64,000 bases of DNA from Fulvimarina pelagi HTCC2506 (GTDB lineage: Bacteria > Pseudomonadota > Alphaproteobacteria > Rhizobiales > Rhizobiaceae), in the NCBI RefSeq assembly GCF_000153705.1, contig NZ_DS022272.1:3628432-3692431 (forward strand), in the 5' to 3' direction. Of the stretch, positions 26,857 to 35,672 are shown in pieces. Positions within the stretch are counted from its first letter, which is position 1. The number at the start of each line of letters is the position of its first letter. Below the pieces are notes generated by a model that worked only from the letters and a program-made list of their open reading frames with translations, did no database searches and was not told where the DNA came from. A program made the position numbers and the translations under genes.

Positions 26857-27714
26857 TCAAACGCCTTGAAGTACGATCACCGTAGGCTGACGCGGCAGTG
26901 TCGAGGGAGATACCGTGATGCTTCGCTCATCGTTTCGGCGCTCCACCACGAACTCCGGCATCTCATCGAGAAACCGCTCGATCGGTCCGCGGAACCGATG
27001 CATCGGGAGCACGATCGAGGAGCGCAGCCTGTCGGCAATTTCCCCCATGCCGCGCTGGCTCATAGTGAGCCCCCCGTCGACCGGAACCATGAGGATATCG
27101 AGCCGACCAATCGCGGAGAAGTCCTCGTCGGTCAGTTGATGGTGCAGATGGCCGAGGTGACCGATGCAAAGACCTCCGGTCTCGAAGATGAAGATCGAAT
27201 TGCCGTCTGCCTCCATACCGCCGAAGGCTCGGATATCGGTTGGGACGTTGCGGACATAGACATCGCCTTCGACGAGCCGATGTCGCGCTGGTCCACCGTC
27301 CGGGTTCCAGCCGGGCAGGACGTTGGGGATTGCCGGATCGGGGAAGTTGGTGAAATGGCTGCCGTGAGCCTTGTTCATCGTGACGATGTCGGGAAAAAAC
27401 TCGCCCGAATAGCCGGCATAGTCGGTCGCGATCGTCACCCCGCCCGGCGACTCGATCACATAGGTGGCATGCGTGACGTAGGTGATCGTCGTCTCGCCGG
27501 TCGGCGGGCGGCTGTCGAACAGACCCCGGCTCTGGCCCTCGATCTGAGCGAAGGTCGCGTGCGGCACAAGCCCTGCGATGGCGCGGCACTGGCTGGGCGG
27601 TTCTTCGAGCGATTGCGTCTCGGCCCCTTCCTGCGCGGCCGAGGGCAGCGCGTGCATGCCCGCAAGAAAGAGAAACGCGAAGCTGGCTGCGATGCGGAAG
27701 GGGCTGGACTTCAT
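26857..27714 (-). CDS. Secreted metallo-beta-lactamase-fold protein (UlaG-like)
   Basis: A 285-residue protein with an N-terminal signal peptide (KSSPFRIAASFAFLFLAG, cleavage near SAAQ at about 27). The fold resembles the UlaG-type metallo-beta-lactamase family: TYVTHATYVIESPGGVTIAT, then MNKAHGSHFTNFP, GLCIGHLGHLHHQLTDEDF and VLPMHRF. The common HxHxDH is not intact; the metal-site region reads NKAHGSHFTN, with His residues kept, as in other UlaG-like sets. Predicted periplasmic hydrolase of unknown substrate. The start at 27714 is chosen for the signal peptide; an Arg-rich extension to 27792 is possible. Divergent from the BLUF gene. Confidence 0.82.
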   Translation of the reverse strand: MKSSPFRIAASFAFLFLAGMHALPSAAQEGAETQSLEEPPSQCRAIAGLVPHATFAQIEGQSRGLFDSRPPTGETTITYVTHATYVIESPGGVTIATDYAGYSGEFFPDIVTMNKAHGSHFTNFPDPAIPNVLPGWNPDGGPARHRLVEGDVYVRNVPTDIRAFGGMEADGNSIFIFETGGLCIGHLGHLHHQLTDEDFSAIGRLDILMVPVDGGLTMSQRGMGEIADRLRSSIVLPMHRFRGPIERFLDEMPEFVVERRNDERSITVSPSTLPRQPTVIVLQGV

Positions 27715-27965
27715 GGGGCGCCTGGGTTTCCGCGATGGTTGAAGCGGCTTTCGCCGGCGATGTGGCGTCGACGACTGACGACGCTTCGACAAGCTTGACG
27801 AAATCGGAGGCGATTGAAACCTTTGCGCGCTTCAAACTCGTGTTATTCTTAGGTGTACGAAGGCCGGGCGGCGTTCTTCGAAACCTTCACGCACAAGGGC
27901 TTGCCGCGCGTGTTTGGCCGATTGCCGCATCCGCGCCCTCTTGCCTGAGATGAAGGGAGTGCGGC

Positions 27966-28403
27966 ATGGGCATCTACCGAATAGCCTATTATTCCACCCC
28001 GCATCCGACGCTGACGAGCGATGATATAGAGGCGATCCTCAAAGTCGCGCGGTCTCGCAACGCCGACTTGAAGCTTTCCGGCGTTCTGCTTCACGTCTTT
28101 GGACAATTCATCCAGCTTCTCGAGGGGCCGGTCGCCTCGATCGAAACCGTCATGAACTCGATTGTCCGCGACACTCGTCATTCCGACATCCACATCTTCC
28201 TGAAGCAATCGGGATCGACCCGCAGCTTCGAGCGATGGGCAATGTGGTCGGACTATCTCGGAGGCGATCTGACAGAAGCGGAAGCGCGAGAGCGGGACAT
28301 TCTGCAGCAATCGGCACTGAAGGCGCTCGCGGAGCTGGACCGGCAGGCCGCAATCCGTGACGTTGCAGCGCCCGCTGAGGCTGTGCCGCTAAAGTATCAC
28401 TGA
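27966..28403 (+). CDS. BLUF-domain blue-light photoreceptor
   Basis: A 145-residue standalone BLUF (FAD) photosensor. The residues that shuttle hydrogen bonds to the flavin are all present: Tyr8 in RIAYYS, Asn32 in SRNADLKLSG, Gln50 in GQFIQLLEG, and Trp91 with Met93 in FERWAMW; RDTRHSDIHI completes the domain. Residues 1-95 are the domain and about 100-145 a helical cap. There is no output domain, so it must signal to a partner protein not evident here. It is divergent from the metallo-beta-lactamase gene across about 250 bp. Confidence 0.93.
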   Translation: MGIYRIAYYSTPHPTLTSDDIEAILKVARSRNADLKLSGVLLHVFGQFIQLLEGPVASIETVMNSIVRDTRHSDIHIFLKQSGSTRSFERWAMWSDYLGGDLTEAEARERDILQQSALKALAELDRQAAIRDVAAPAEAVPLKYH

Positions 28404-28549
28404 GATTGTGAGATTGCATGCGGTGAACGAACCGCGACCTGGAAGAGCAGACTTCCACGACCGGCAATCTGGAGGAGCGCATCTCGAGCGGTTCGATGCC
28501 TGTCTCGGACGCAAGCGTCGAGTACGCCGGAGATCGTGCCTCAACCGAC

Positions 28550-29020
28550 CTACGCGTCTCCCGCATCTAGCATCATACGCCAACGCTCCTTGATCGCCGC
28601 CGTCTTGTCCTCCGGCTGCTGCGGATAAGCGAGCTCTTCCTCGCCGATCACAACGTAAGGCTGCTTCGAGGAGATCCAGATATGGCCGGCAGGAACCAGC
28701 CACGACGTGTCATCCAGCGTTCCCGCCTTGATGTTGAGCCGGCTCGGATCGTTTTCGGAGCGATGCTGGATGCGTACCCCGCATTCAGGGCAGAAGTCGC
28801 CGAACCGCCTCGTTCCGCTTTCGGACATGCGAGAGATCGTCTTCATCGCGCCGGTCACTGTCACGGTCGCCGGATCGCATCTCAGACTCATGCCGAAGGC
28901 ACTCGAAGTATGACGCTGGCACTCCGTGCAATGACAGAGATAGAAGGCCTGCGGCTCGGCGCCGATTTCGTAGCGCACTGCACCGCATGAGCAGCCTCCT
29001 GTCAGGGGCAGAGCGGGCAT
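28550..29020 (-). CDS. GFA family protein (glutathione-dependent formaldehyde-activating enzyme fold)
   Basis: A 156-residue zinc-binding protein with the GFA motifs LTGGCSCGAVRYEI (Cys pair), FYLCHCTECQRHTSSAFG (CxCxxC site) and FCPECGVRIQHR (second zinc site). Founding members speed the formaldehyde-glutathione reaction, but most homologues have unknown substrates. The ATG at 29020 begins six residues before the first Cys motif as in relatives; the longer in-frame reading to 29191 is not conserved and would overlap the yebC start region. Divergent from yebC. Confidence 0.92.
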   Translation of the reverse strand: MPALPLTGGCSCGAVRYEIGAEPQAFYLCHCTECQRHTSSAFGMSLRCDPATVTVTGAMKTISRMSESGTRRFGDFCPECGVRIQHRSENDPSRLNIKAGTLDDTSWLVPAGHIWISSKQPYVVIGEEELAYPQQPEDKTAAIKERWRMMLDAGDA

Positions 29021-29175
29021 GGTTACAGGCTTGATCGGGGTTCCCAAAGGTGGGTCCACTTCATGATCGGTTGTCCGGCAGCGCTGCCAACGGCCGTGCC
29101 GGTTATGGACGTGTCGCGTGAGATTTTTTATATGACGGGCAATTTCAGACATTCCAGCCTTACGACGGGGTCCCG

Positions 29176-29925
29176 ATGGCCGGCCATTCACAGTTCAAGA
29201 ACATCATGCACCGCAAGGGCCGGCAGGATGCCGCCCGCTCGAAGATGTTTTCCAAACTCGCCCGCGAAATCACCGTCGCTGCAAAGTCCGGGCTGCCCGA
29301 TCCGGAGATGAATCCGCGCCTACGCCTTGCCGTCAACAATGCCAAGGCCCAGTCGATGCCGAAAGACAATATCGAACGGGCGATCAAGAAAGCGTCTGGC
29401 GGCGACTCGGAGAACTACGAAGAGGTGCGCTACGAGGGCTACGGCCCGGCCGGGGTCGCCGTCATCGTTGAAGCGCTGACTGACAACCGCAACCGCACCG
29501 CGTCCAATATCCGCTCCTATTTCACCAAATCCGGCGGCTCGCTCGGTGAAACCGGTTCCGTCGGTTTCATGTTCGACCATGTCGGCGAGATCGTCTATCC
29601 GGCCTCCGCTGGCGAACCGGATGCCGTCCTGGAAGCTGCGATCCTCGCAGGCGGAGACGATGTGATCTCCGACGAGGAGAATCACGTCATCATCACCGCC
29701 TTCGAGGACATCAACGAAGTCTCGACGGCACTCGAGGAATCCCTCGGTGAACCGCAGAGCGTGAAGGCCATCTGGCGTCCACAGACGAATACGCCGGTCG
29801 ACGAGGAGAAGGCTCAGAGCGTCATGCGCCTCCTCGACAATCTCGATGACGACGACGACGTCCAGAACGTCTATGCGAATTACGAAGTCGACGAAGAGAC
29901 CATGGCGAAGCTCTCGGCAGCTTGA
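29176..29925 (+). CDS. yebC: YebC/PmpR family protein (TACO1-like)
   Basis: A 249-residue member of the YebC/TACO1 family, known as transcriptional regulators in some bacteria and as translation factors helping ribosomes through proline-rich stretches in others. Diagnostic blocks are [20 protein letters not shown] at the start, [16 protein letters not shown], and [20 protein letters not shown], then [12 protein letters not shown]. Length is standard. The ruvCAB genes that often follow it in alphaproteobacteria are absent here; a SleB-like hydrolase comes next. Confidence 0.95.
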   Translation: MAGHSQFKNIMHRKGRQDAARSKMFSKLAREITVAAKSGLPDPEMNPRLRLAVNNAKAQSMPKDNIERAIKKASGGDSENYEEVRYEGYGPAGVAVIVEALTDNRNRTASNIRSYFTKSGGSLGETGSVGFMFDHVGEIVYPASAGEPDAVLEAAILAGGDDVISDEENHVIITAFEDINEVSTALEESLGEPQSVKAIWRPQTNTPVDEEKAQSVMRLLDNLDDDDDVQNVYANYEVDEETMAKLSAA

Positions 29926-30050
29926 GGCTCCCTGGGCTACGGACGGCAAAAACCCGCCCGGGCGGTCGGTTAACCATTCCTTTCAACGGATGATTCATTG
30001 CGACCTGTCACTTTGAACGGATGTTGTTTTTCCGTTCGAGGAGCGCCGCA

Positions 30051-30593
30051 ATGCGCATCCCATTCAAGACTTCCGCTGCTCTCCTGACGCTCCTCGCACT
30101 ATCGGGCTGTGCGTCCTTCGCTCCGCGTATGAGCGCTCAGGAATGCATGGCGCGGGCGATGTATTTCGAATCGAACCGGTCGAGCGAGGAGGGCATGGTG
30201 GCGGTCGGCACCGTCGTCATGAACCGCGTCGAATCTCGCGAATTCCCGGACACGGTCTGCGGCGTCGTCGGTCAGAAAAACCAGTTTGCACCGGGTGTCC
30301 TCACCAAGCGCATGGACAAGGGCCGCGATCTCGCCTTCGCAACGGCAGACAAAGTCTTGAACGGGACCCGGCATGGCTGGGTCGGCGATCGGGCGATGTT
30401 CTTCCACACGGCCGGCTACAGCTTCCCCTACAAGAACATGCATTATGTCGCGATACTCGGCGGCAACTCATTTTACGAGAAGCGCCGGGATGCATGGATG
30501 ACACAGGATATGGTCGCCGAGCGGCAGCGCGAGGCGGCCAACCGGTCACAAGACGGCTTTTTCAGCTTCCTCGACCCGTTCGACGTTTTCTGA
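30051..30593 (+). CDS. SleB-like cell wall hydrolase, lipoprotein
   Basis: A 180-residue lipoprotein. The signal peptide has the lipobox LALSGC (Cys at about 18). The Hydrolase_2 (SleB-like) domain follows, with ARAMYFESNRSSEEGMVAVG holding the catalytic Glu, then VVMNRVESREFPDTVCGVVGQ and MFFHTAGYSFPY. The family cleaves peptidoglycan glycan strands. The ATG at 30051 is selected for the signal peptide and the GAGGAG upstream. It is monocistronic and ends before a hairpin shared with the convergent response regulator. Confidence 0.88.
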   Translation: MRIPFKTSAALLTLLALSGCASFAPRMSAQECMARAMYFESNRSSEEGMVAVGTVVMNRVESREFPDTVCGVVGQKNQFAPGVLTKRMDKGRDLAFATADKVLNGTRHGWVGDRAMFFHTAGYSFPYKNMHYVAILGGNSFYEKRRDAWMTQDMVAERQREAANRSQDGFFSFLDPFDVF

Positions 30594-30647
30594 TCCGGCC
30601 CCGCGCGCATTGGGACCCGTTTGAAGGGCCGCCACGATCCAGCTCAT

Positions 30648-30676
30648 AAAAAAGCCGCCTGCTCGCGACAGGCGGC
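30648..30676 (-). terminator. Rho-independent terminator (mainly minus strand)
   Basis: GCCGCCTG (30654-30661) pairs perfectly with CAGGCGGC (30669-30676) with a 7-nt loop. On the minus strand the stem is followed by TTTTTT (30653-30648), so it ends the response-regulator transcript; on the plus strand it may also stop the hydrolase transcript. Confidence 0.8.
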
Positions 30677-30702
30677 TTCGAGATGCTGAAGAGGCTCATA
30701 TC

Positions 30703-31035
30703 TCAGGGTAGGATTGCCTGAATTTGCGAGAGTTCAAACGGCTTCCTGACGTGCGGCACCTTTTCGTAGCGCGCTGGCAGTCGGTCTACGGCACTCGACA
30801 CGAAGCAGAAGGGTACGTCTGCCCGCGCCAACCTGCGCGCGATCGGCAACGACGTCTCGCCCCGACCCTCAAGACGGACGTCTAGAAGAGCGAAGTCGAC
30901 ATCGCCTTCGCCGAGATATTCTTCCGCCTCAGCCACAGTATGGGCGAGGCATACATCGGCGCCGCATTCTTCGCGCACTGTATCCTCAAGGTCGAGGGCG
31001 ATCAGCGGCTCGTCTTCCAAGATCAGAATACGCAT
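30703..31035 (-). CDS. Single-domain response regulator
   Basis: A 110-residue receiver domain with no output domain. The active site is complete: Glu7 and Asp8, phosphoacceptor Asp52 in ALLDVRLEG, Ser80 in FCFVSSA and Lys98 in VRKPFEL. Such proteins signal by protein contact, often as phosphate shuttles or in the general stress response. The start at 31035 places MRILILEDE first and has AGGGAG upstream; an in-frame start 27 bp earlier is possible. No kinase is adjacent. Terminated by the hairpin at 30648-30676. Confidence 0.92.
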   Translation of the reverse strand: MRILILEDEPLIALDLEDTVREECGADVCLAHTVAEAEEYLGEGDVDFALLDVRLEGRGETSLPIARRLARADVPFCFVSSAVDRLPARYEKVPHVRKPFELSQIQAILP

Positions 31036-31195
31036 CGGGTCCGTCTCCCTTCTTTTGAACATAATGGTTGGCCGGCGAACAAGTTGCGTTCGAACCCGAT
31101 AATTTTAGCGAGTTTCAATCGACAAAATTTACGCTGAACATTTTGATTTCTGTTCGCGCTCTTGGGAAACGACGCAACGTCAGAGAACAACCGGA

Positions 31196-31537
31196 TTAAA
31201 GGGCTGCGTAATAGCGACCGGCGAGATGCGCGCGATCTGTTGCGTCTATCGGATAGGCTTTACCGGTGAACCGCAAACCTACTTCGTTGCGAACCCGCCA
31301 GACGACCGCTGCCGGGCGAAGAGTTTCCTCGCTTTCGTCGAAGTAGAGCAATGTCGGAGGGACGAGAGCGTTCCCAAAACGCCGGACACGCACGCCATCT
31401 TCGGACAGATCGATCGCGGAGCCGTCTTCGATGAAGCGTTTCTCGCGCGTGACGAGCTTGATCGGCCTCAGCCGGGTGCGCCGGCGGAACAGACTTCTCT
31501 TCTCGACTGAAGGGCGGACTGGTGATGGGACTGCCAT
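31196..31537 (-). CDS. PilZ domain protein (predicted c-di-GMP receptor)
   Basis: A 113-residue protein that is essentially one PilZ domain. Both c-di-GMP-binding motifs are present: RxxxR (Arg18 to Arg22 in FRRRTRLRP) and DxSxxG (Asp43, Ser45, Gly48 in IDLSEDG), followed by VVWRVRNEVGLRFTG. It should bind c-di-GMP and act by contact with a partner. The ATG at 31537 is preferred to a TTG at 31570. It lies alone on the minus strand between the receiver protein and a divergent membrane protein gene. Confidence 0.88.
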   Translation of the reverse strand: MAVPSPVRPSVEKRSLFRRRTRLRPIKLVTREKRFIEDGSAIDLSEDGVRVRRFGNALVPPTLLYFDESEETLRPAAVVWRVRNEVGLRFTGKAYPIDATDRAHLAGRYYAAL

Positions 31538-31711
31538 GGCGTTCAAGATAAGCCGGACAGGGTGAAGCAAGCGTTAAGTGACGGCTCGCACCGCTTCGGC
31601 GAAGCTTGCGCAAACCATTCCTTAAAACGCCTGTGGCAGTCTTCGCGCGGTCCCGAGGCTACCAAAAACGATCGGCCTCGCCCGAATGCGGCAACAAACC
31701 CCGAGTGAAGA

Positions 31712-32209
31712 ATGACCGTGATCGACCGCGATCTTTCGGTGAAGGCCGATCAGTACGCCTTGCGCAAGGGGTCCGAGGAAAGCGGATCCGACGGAATTGT
31801 TCGGGTGATTTCCCTCAGTGTATTCTCGCTGTCTGTCGCTTTCTTCTCGGTGGTCTCGACGATTTCCTATATCGATCCCGACTTCTTCGAACGTATGCTG
31901 ATTGCCGATATAGAGGGGGTGTCGATCGATCCGTTGATGGTCGGATCCACCTCGAAGGCGTCGAAAAGCATCGAAGTCGAGCCGATGCCGGCCCAAAGGG
32001 TTGTCCGGCGGCATGAACTGCAGCCGCAGGACTTCGCCATCGTCATGGTCTTCGGCGAGGAGGCTCATCTCGCTTCACCAGGCGAACTCTGGCGCATTCG
32101 GCCCGGCATGATCGTGCCCGGCCTCGGCAAAGTCCTTTCCATCGAGGAAACCGAGGACGGCGGCACAATCAAAACAGAGAACGCCGTTCTCACCGGGATA
32201 CCGCAATAG
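31712..32209 (+). CDS. Hypothetical membrane-anchored protein
   Basis: A 165-residue protein of unknown family. It has a polar N terminus (1-28), one membrane helix (about 31-53) and a C-terminal domain (about 95-165) with FAIVMVFGEEAHLASPGELW and RIRPGMIVPGLGKVLSIEET. The last domain loosely recalls the periplasmic modules of GspC/PilP-type secretion proteins (repeated Gly-turn beta hairpins), but this is only a shape resemblance. Divergent from the PilZ gene. No operon partner is visible. Confidence 0.6.
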   Translation: MTVIDRDLSVKADQYALRKGSEESGSDGIVRVISLSVFSLSVAFFSVVSTISYIDPDFFERMLIADIEGVSIDPLMVGSTSKASKSIEVEPMPAQRVVRRHELQPQDFAIVMVFGEEAHLASPGELWRIRPGMIVPGLGKVLSIEETEDGGTIKTENAVLTGIPQ

Positions 32210-32237
32210 TCGCCGCCGAGAAGCCGGACCCGGGCCG

Positions 32238-32549
32238 TTACTTCTTTTCCAGGAGGACCTGACCTTCCTTGCGAAGGCGTCCTTTCAGCTTTTCGGCAAT
32301 CGAGGCGAGGAACATCGGCAGATCGACCTCGACATGGACGTGTTCTTCGAGGATGTCGAGGCGTCCGGTCACTGTCTGACCCATGACCCTTGCCCGGAAG
32401 TCGAGATGGTCGCCGGTCCAAGTGTCCTCGAACTTCACCATGCCGCCGAGCATGTCCTGGCGCAGTTTCGCGAACCCTTCGTCAATTCGCTGACGGGCAC
32501 CAGGGCGCCCGAGTTTGTGAGGGATGTCGACCTTGATCGTCTCGGCCAT
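32238..32549 (-). CDS. Polyhydroxyalkanoic acid system family protein
   Basis: A 103-residue protein matching the PHA-granule/system family. It starts AETIKVDIPHKLGRPGARQR, followed by the GGMVKFEDTWTGDHLDF and VTGRLDILEEHVHVEVDLP blocks. Members are found near PHA genes in some bacteria but also, as here, away from them, so a role at PHA granules is only suggested. It is convergent with the membrane-protein gene and lies downstream of the DEAD-box helicase gene on the same strand with a spacer of about 150 bp. Confidence 0.8.
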   Translation of the reverse strand: MAETIKVDIPHKLGRPGARQRIDEGFAKLRQDMLGGMVKFEDTWTGDHLDFRARVMGQTVTGRLDILEEHVHVEVDLPMFLASIAEKLKGRLRKEGQVLLEKK

Positions 32550-32706
32550 TGATGTCTCCGTTTGGTGTCGTCGCAGGGGGATATGGCAATCGACGGCCGC
32601 TGCCGCAATCGATGCGCCGAAGCCGAGAAGGCAGCACCGAGACGTATAAGAGCCGGACCCTGCAGGCCCGGCTCTCTATTCAGCTAAAATCTTCGGAACA
32701 CGTAGA

Positions 32707-34107
32707 TCAGGCGTTCGCGGCCGACCGGTCGCCGGAGCGGCGGCTGCGCCGCGGCTTGCCGGACGGGCGTTGCGACGACCGGTTCGCGGTCTCGCCGCCG
32801 GCGTTTTGCCGCTTGGCGCCGCCATTCGGCCTGCCGCCATTGCCGTTCTTGCCGCGATTGCGCGGGCGGCCGTTGCGCGGCTGCTGGTTGCGCGGTCCCC
32901 GGCGTTTGCCGTCGTCCGCGTCGAGTTCTCCCGCCAGAACGTTCACGGTGTAATCTGTCGCCTGCGGCGTCAGATCGATGCCGGTCAGCTTGATGATCTG
33001 CTTCAGCTTCGCCCGTTCGCTCGGATCGACAAGCGCGATCGCCTGGCCGGAGCGGCCGGCACGCGCGGTGCGGCCGATGCGGTGGACGTAGCTTTCGGGC
33101 TCCTCCGGCAGATCGAAGTTCACCACGTGGCTGATATCGTCCACATGGATGCCGCGTGCGACGATGTCGGTTGCGACAAGAACGTCGATCTCGCCGTCCT
33201 GAAAGGCGCCAAGCGCCTTCTGGCGGGCTGTCTGGCTCTTGTTGCCGTGGATCGCGAGTGCCTGGATGCCGGCCTTATCGAGGTCCGACGTCAAACGGTT
33301 GGCCCCATGCTTGGTGCGCGTGAAGACCACGATCCGGCCCGTATCGTTCTTCGAGACGAAATCGATCAGCCAGTGCTTCTTGGCCCTCTGAGGCACGGAA
33401 AAGACGCTCTGGGCGATCTTTTCCACCGTCACCACCGCGGGCGTCACCGAGACCTTCTGCGGATTCGTAAGGATCTTCTTCGACAAATCCTCGATGGGCT
33501 TCGGCATGGTCGCCGAAAACATCATGGACTGCCGGTCATCCGGGCACTTGCCGACGATCTTCATGACGTCACGCACGAAGCCCATGTCGAGCATCCGGTC
33601 TGCTTCGTCGAGAATGAGGTGCCTCGTCTCGCGCAGGTCGATCGCGCGCTGCTCCATCAGGTCGAGGAGACGGCCAGGCGTCGCGACGAGGATGTCGACA
33701 CCTCGGGCGAGCGCCTGGATCTGCGGGCGCACGGAAACGCCGCCGAAGACGACGCAGTGCGAGATCGGCGTGCCTTCCGAAAGGTCGGCGATGGACTCGG
33801 CGATCTGAACCGCCAGTTCGCGTGTCGGCGACAAGATGAGCGCCTTCGTCGTTCGGGTCGTCGGCTTGCCGCCCACCGTCATCAGATGATGGAGGAGCGG
33901 CAGCGCGAAGGCTGCCGTCTTGCCGGTGCCGGTCTGGGCGATGCCCAGCATATCCCGCCCGGCAAGTGCATGGGGAATGGCCCGCTCCTGGATCGGAGTC
34001 GGGGTCGTGAGTTCGAGGCGCGCCAAGGCGCGCGTCAGCGGCTCGGCGAGGCCGAACCCGTCAAATGTCGTGGAGGTCAATGAGATGCCTTGAAGTCGTG
34101 CGGCCAC
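32707..34107 (-). CDS. DEAD-box ATP-dependent RNA helicase
   Basis: A 466-residue helicase of the RhlE/DeaD group, which unwinds RNA in ribosome assembly or mRNA decay, often under cold stress. Motifs in order: Q motif TPTPIQERAIPHAL, motif I AQTGTGKTAA, DEAD in LILDEADRMLDMGF, SAT in MFSATMPKPIE, and HRIGRTARAGRSG. Residues from about 395 to 466 form a basic Gly/Asn/Arg-rich tail typical for RNA binding. The GTG at 34107 is given; relatives suggest the TTG at 34080 as another start. Confidence 0.95.
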   Translation of the reverse strand: MAARLQGISLTSTTFDGFGLAEPLTRALARLELTTPTPIQERAIPHALAGRDMLGIAQTGTGKTAAFALPLLHHLMTVGGKPTTRTTKALILSPTRELAVQIAESIADLSEGTPISHCVVFGGVSVRPQIQALARGVDILVATPGRLLDLMEQRAIDLRETRHLILDEADRMLDMGFVRDVMKIVGKCPDDRQSMMFSATMPKPIEDLSKKILTNPQKVSVTPAVVTVEKIAQSVFSVPQRAKKHWLIDFVSKNDTGRIVVFTRTKHGANRLTSDLDKAGIQALAIHGNKSQTARQKALGAFQDGEIDVLVATDIVARGIHVDDISHVVNFDLPEEPESYVHRIGRTARAGRSGQAIALVDPSERAKLKQIIKLTGIDLTPQATDYTVNVLAGELDADDGKRRGPRNQQPRNGRPRNRGKNGNGGRPNGGAKRQNAGGETANRSSQRPSGKPRRSRRSGDRSAANA

Positions 34108-34325
34108 TTGGTCGGGCCGCTATAAGCCCGGTTCGCCTTCGCGCAGAGAAGGGAAACGGAGGGCCGTGCCGAAAGCCTTAAGCCGCCTTGTGAGGAGGAG
34201 GGGACTTCCGAGGCGCGAGCCGATTCGTGTCGAACGAAGATGTTCGGTGGTCGGCGGGCGCTGCGCTTTCACGGCGCGATGGGCCTCATATCTGCTCTTC
34301 CAGGTGCCCGGTCAAGCCCGCCCGG

Positions 34326-35489
34326 TCATTGCGATTCCGAAGATTGCCAGGTCAGGTGCTCGGTAATGGAGCCGACCACACGCGAGAAGAAACCTACCTG
34401 TTCGACGGCCCCTGCGGCCTGAAGCGGGATCTCGCGGATCGTCACGTCGCCGCGCTTGATCTGAAGCCAGCCGAGCCGTTGGCCCTCGGTGACCGGCGCT
34501 TCGACTGGGCCGTTGTCGACAATGACGCGCCGGGCATCGCTGAGACTGCCGGTTGGTACGAGGAGAGCCACTCGCTCGGGCGAACGCAGCGCGACCTCAT
34601 CAAGCACTCCTCCGCGGACTGGGACGGTCGCTACGGTCTCGCCTTCTTCGGCAAGCGTCACCTCTTCGAAATCTTGGAGGCCGAACTCCATCATGCGTTG
34701 CGATTCGCGCGCCCGTTCGTTCGAAGATGCCATGCGCGACAGCGCGAAGACGACGCGCCGTCCGTCCGCCTCGGCCGATGCCACGAGACCGTAGCCTGCC
34801 GCCTGGGTATGACCGGTCTTCAGTCCGTCTGCGCCGAGCGACAGAAGCGGGTTCCGGTTGTTCTGGGTAATGCCGTTGTAGCGATACGACTCTTCGGCGA
34901 AAGCCGGGTATTCCTCGGGATATTCGCGGATGAGGTGCTCGGCGAGCGTTACCAGATCGCGCATCGTCACATGGCTGTCCGGATGCGGCAGGCCCGATGA
35001 ATTGCCGAAGCGCGAATGGGTGAGGCCAATCGCCTGCGCCCGCTTGTTCATCATGTCGGCGAAGGCATCGACCGAGCCCGCGATGCCCTCGGCGATGACG
35101 ATGGTCGCATCGTTGCCCGACTGGATGATGATGCCCTTGAGAAGGTCGTCGACGCTCACCTCGCCGCCGAGCGGTAGGAACATGGTGGAGCCGCCCGAAT
35201 TGGCGCCGCCCGTCCGCCAGGCATCCTCGGAGACCGTGAAGGTCTGGTCACGGGAGATCGTGCCCTTTTCCAGTTCGTCGAAGACGACGGCGATGGTCAT
35301 GAGTTTGGCCAGCGAAGCCGGCTCGACTTCCATGTCTGCGTTCTTCTCGAAGAGAACCCGGCCGGTGGCGAAATCCTTCATGAACGCTGTCGGAGCTGAG
35401 GTCTCAAAGGCCGCCGCGAAAGGCACTGCGACGACGACAACCATTGCGGCCGCGAGAACAAGGCGGATCTGGCGCCAGAAGAAAATCAT
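34326..35489 (-). CDS. D-alanyl-D-alanine carboxypeptidase (DacA/PBP5 family)
   Basis: Trims the terminal D-Ala of peptidoglycan pentapeptides in the periplasm. The 387-residue product has a signal peptide (about 1-27), then the S11 family motifs SLAKLMT (SxxK nucleophile), SGNDATI (SxN) and DGLKTGHT (KTG). A PBP5-like C-terminal beta domain runs from about 275 with VPVRGGVLDEV. An amphipathic C-terminal helix (VGFFSRVVGSITEHLTW) should anchor it to the membrane. The start at 35489 puts the signal peptide first; a longer reading to 35573 is unlikely. Confidence 0.95.
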   Translation of the reverse strand: MIFFWRQIRLVLAAAMVVVVAVPFAAAFETSAPTAFMKDFATGRVLFEKNADMEVEPASLAKLMTIAVVFDELEKGTISRDQTFTVSEDAWRTGGANSGGSTMFLPLGGEVSVDDLLKGIIIQSGNDATIVIAEGIAGSVDAFADMMNKRAQAIGLTHSRFGNSSGLPHPDSHVTMRDLVTLAEHLIREYPEEYPAFAEESYRYNGITQNNRNPLLSLGADGLKTGHTQAAGYGLVASAEADGRRVVFALSRMASSNERARESQRMMEFGLQDFEEVTLAEEGETVATVPVRGGVLDEVALRSPERVALLVPTGSLSDARRVIVDNGPVEAPVTEGQRLGWLQIKRGDVTIREIPLQAAGAVEQVGFFSRVVGSITEHLTWQSSESQ

Positions 35490-35672
35490 TCTCGGTGTCT
35501 CAACTTGAACGAAGGGTCCGCAACGAAGGTTATTTCGAGAATTGGGGCCGCGCCTCCTCGAAAGTGACGCCAATTCCCAGCGTTGCCGAAATGATAAATC
35601 TTTTTCCTTCCCTTGCGAAGCATAGGGTTTGGAATAGCGGTCAGGACAAGCGCTTGCCGGGACGGGTGTGGC

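Noticed and set aside
26575-27798. Plus-strand frame of about 400 codons across rhodanese and metallo-beta-lactamase genes
   Set aside because: It spans two genes of the other strand and shows no domain.
29949-29975. Terminator after yebC (CCGCCCGGGCGG palindrome next to an A run)
   Set aside because: The palindrome leaves at best a 4-bp stem with a 4-nt loop, and the T run would serve the minus strand where no gene ends.
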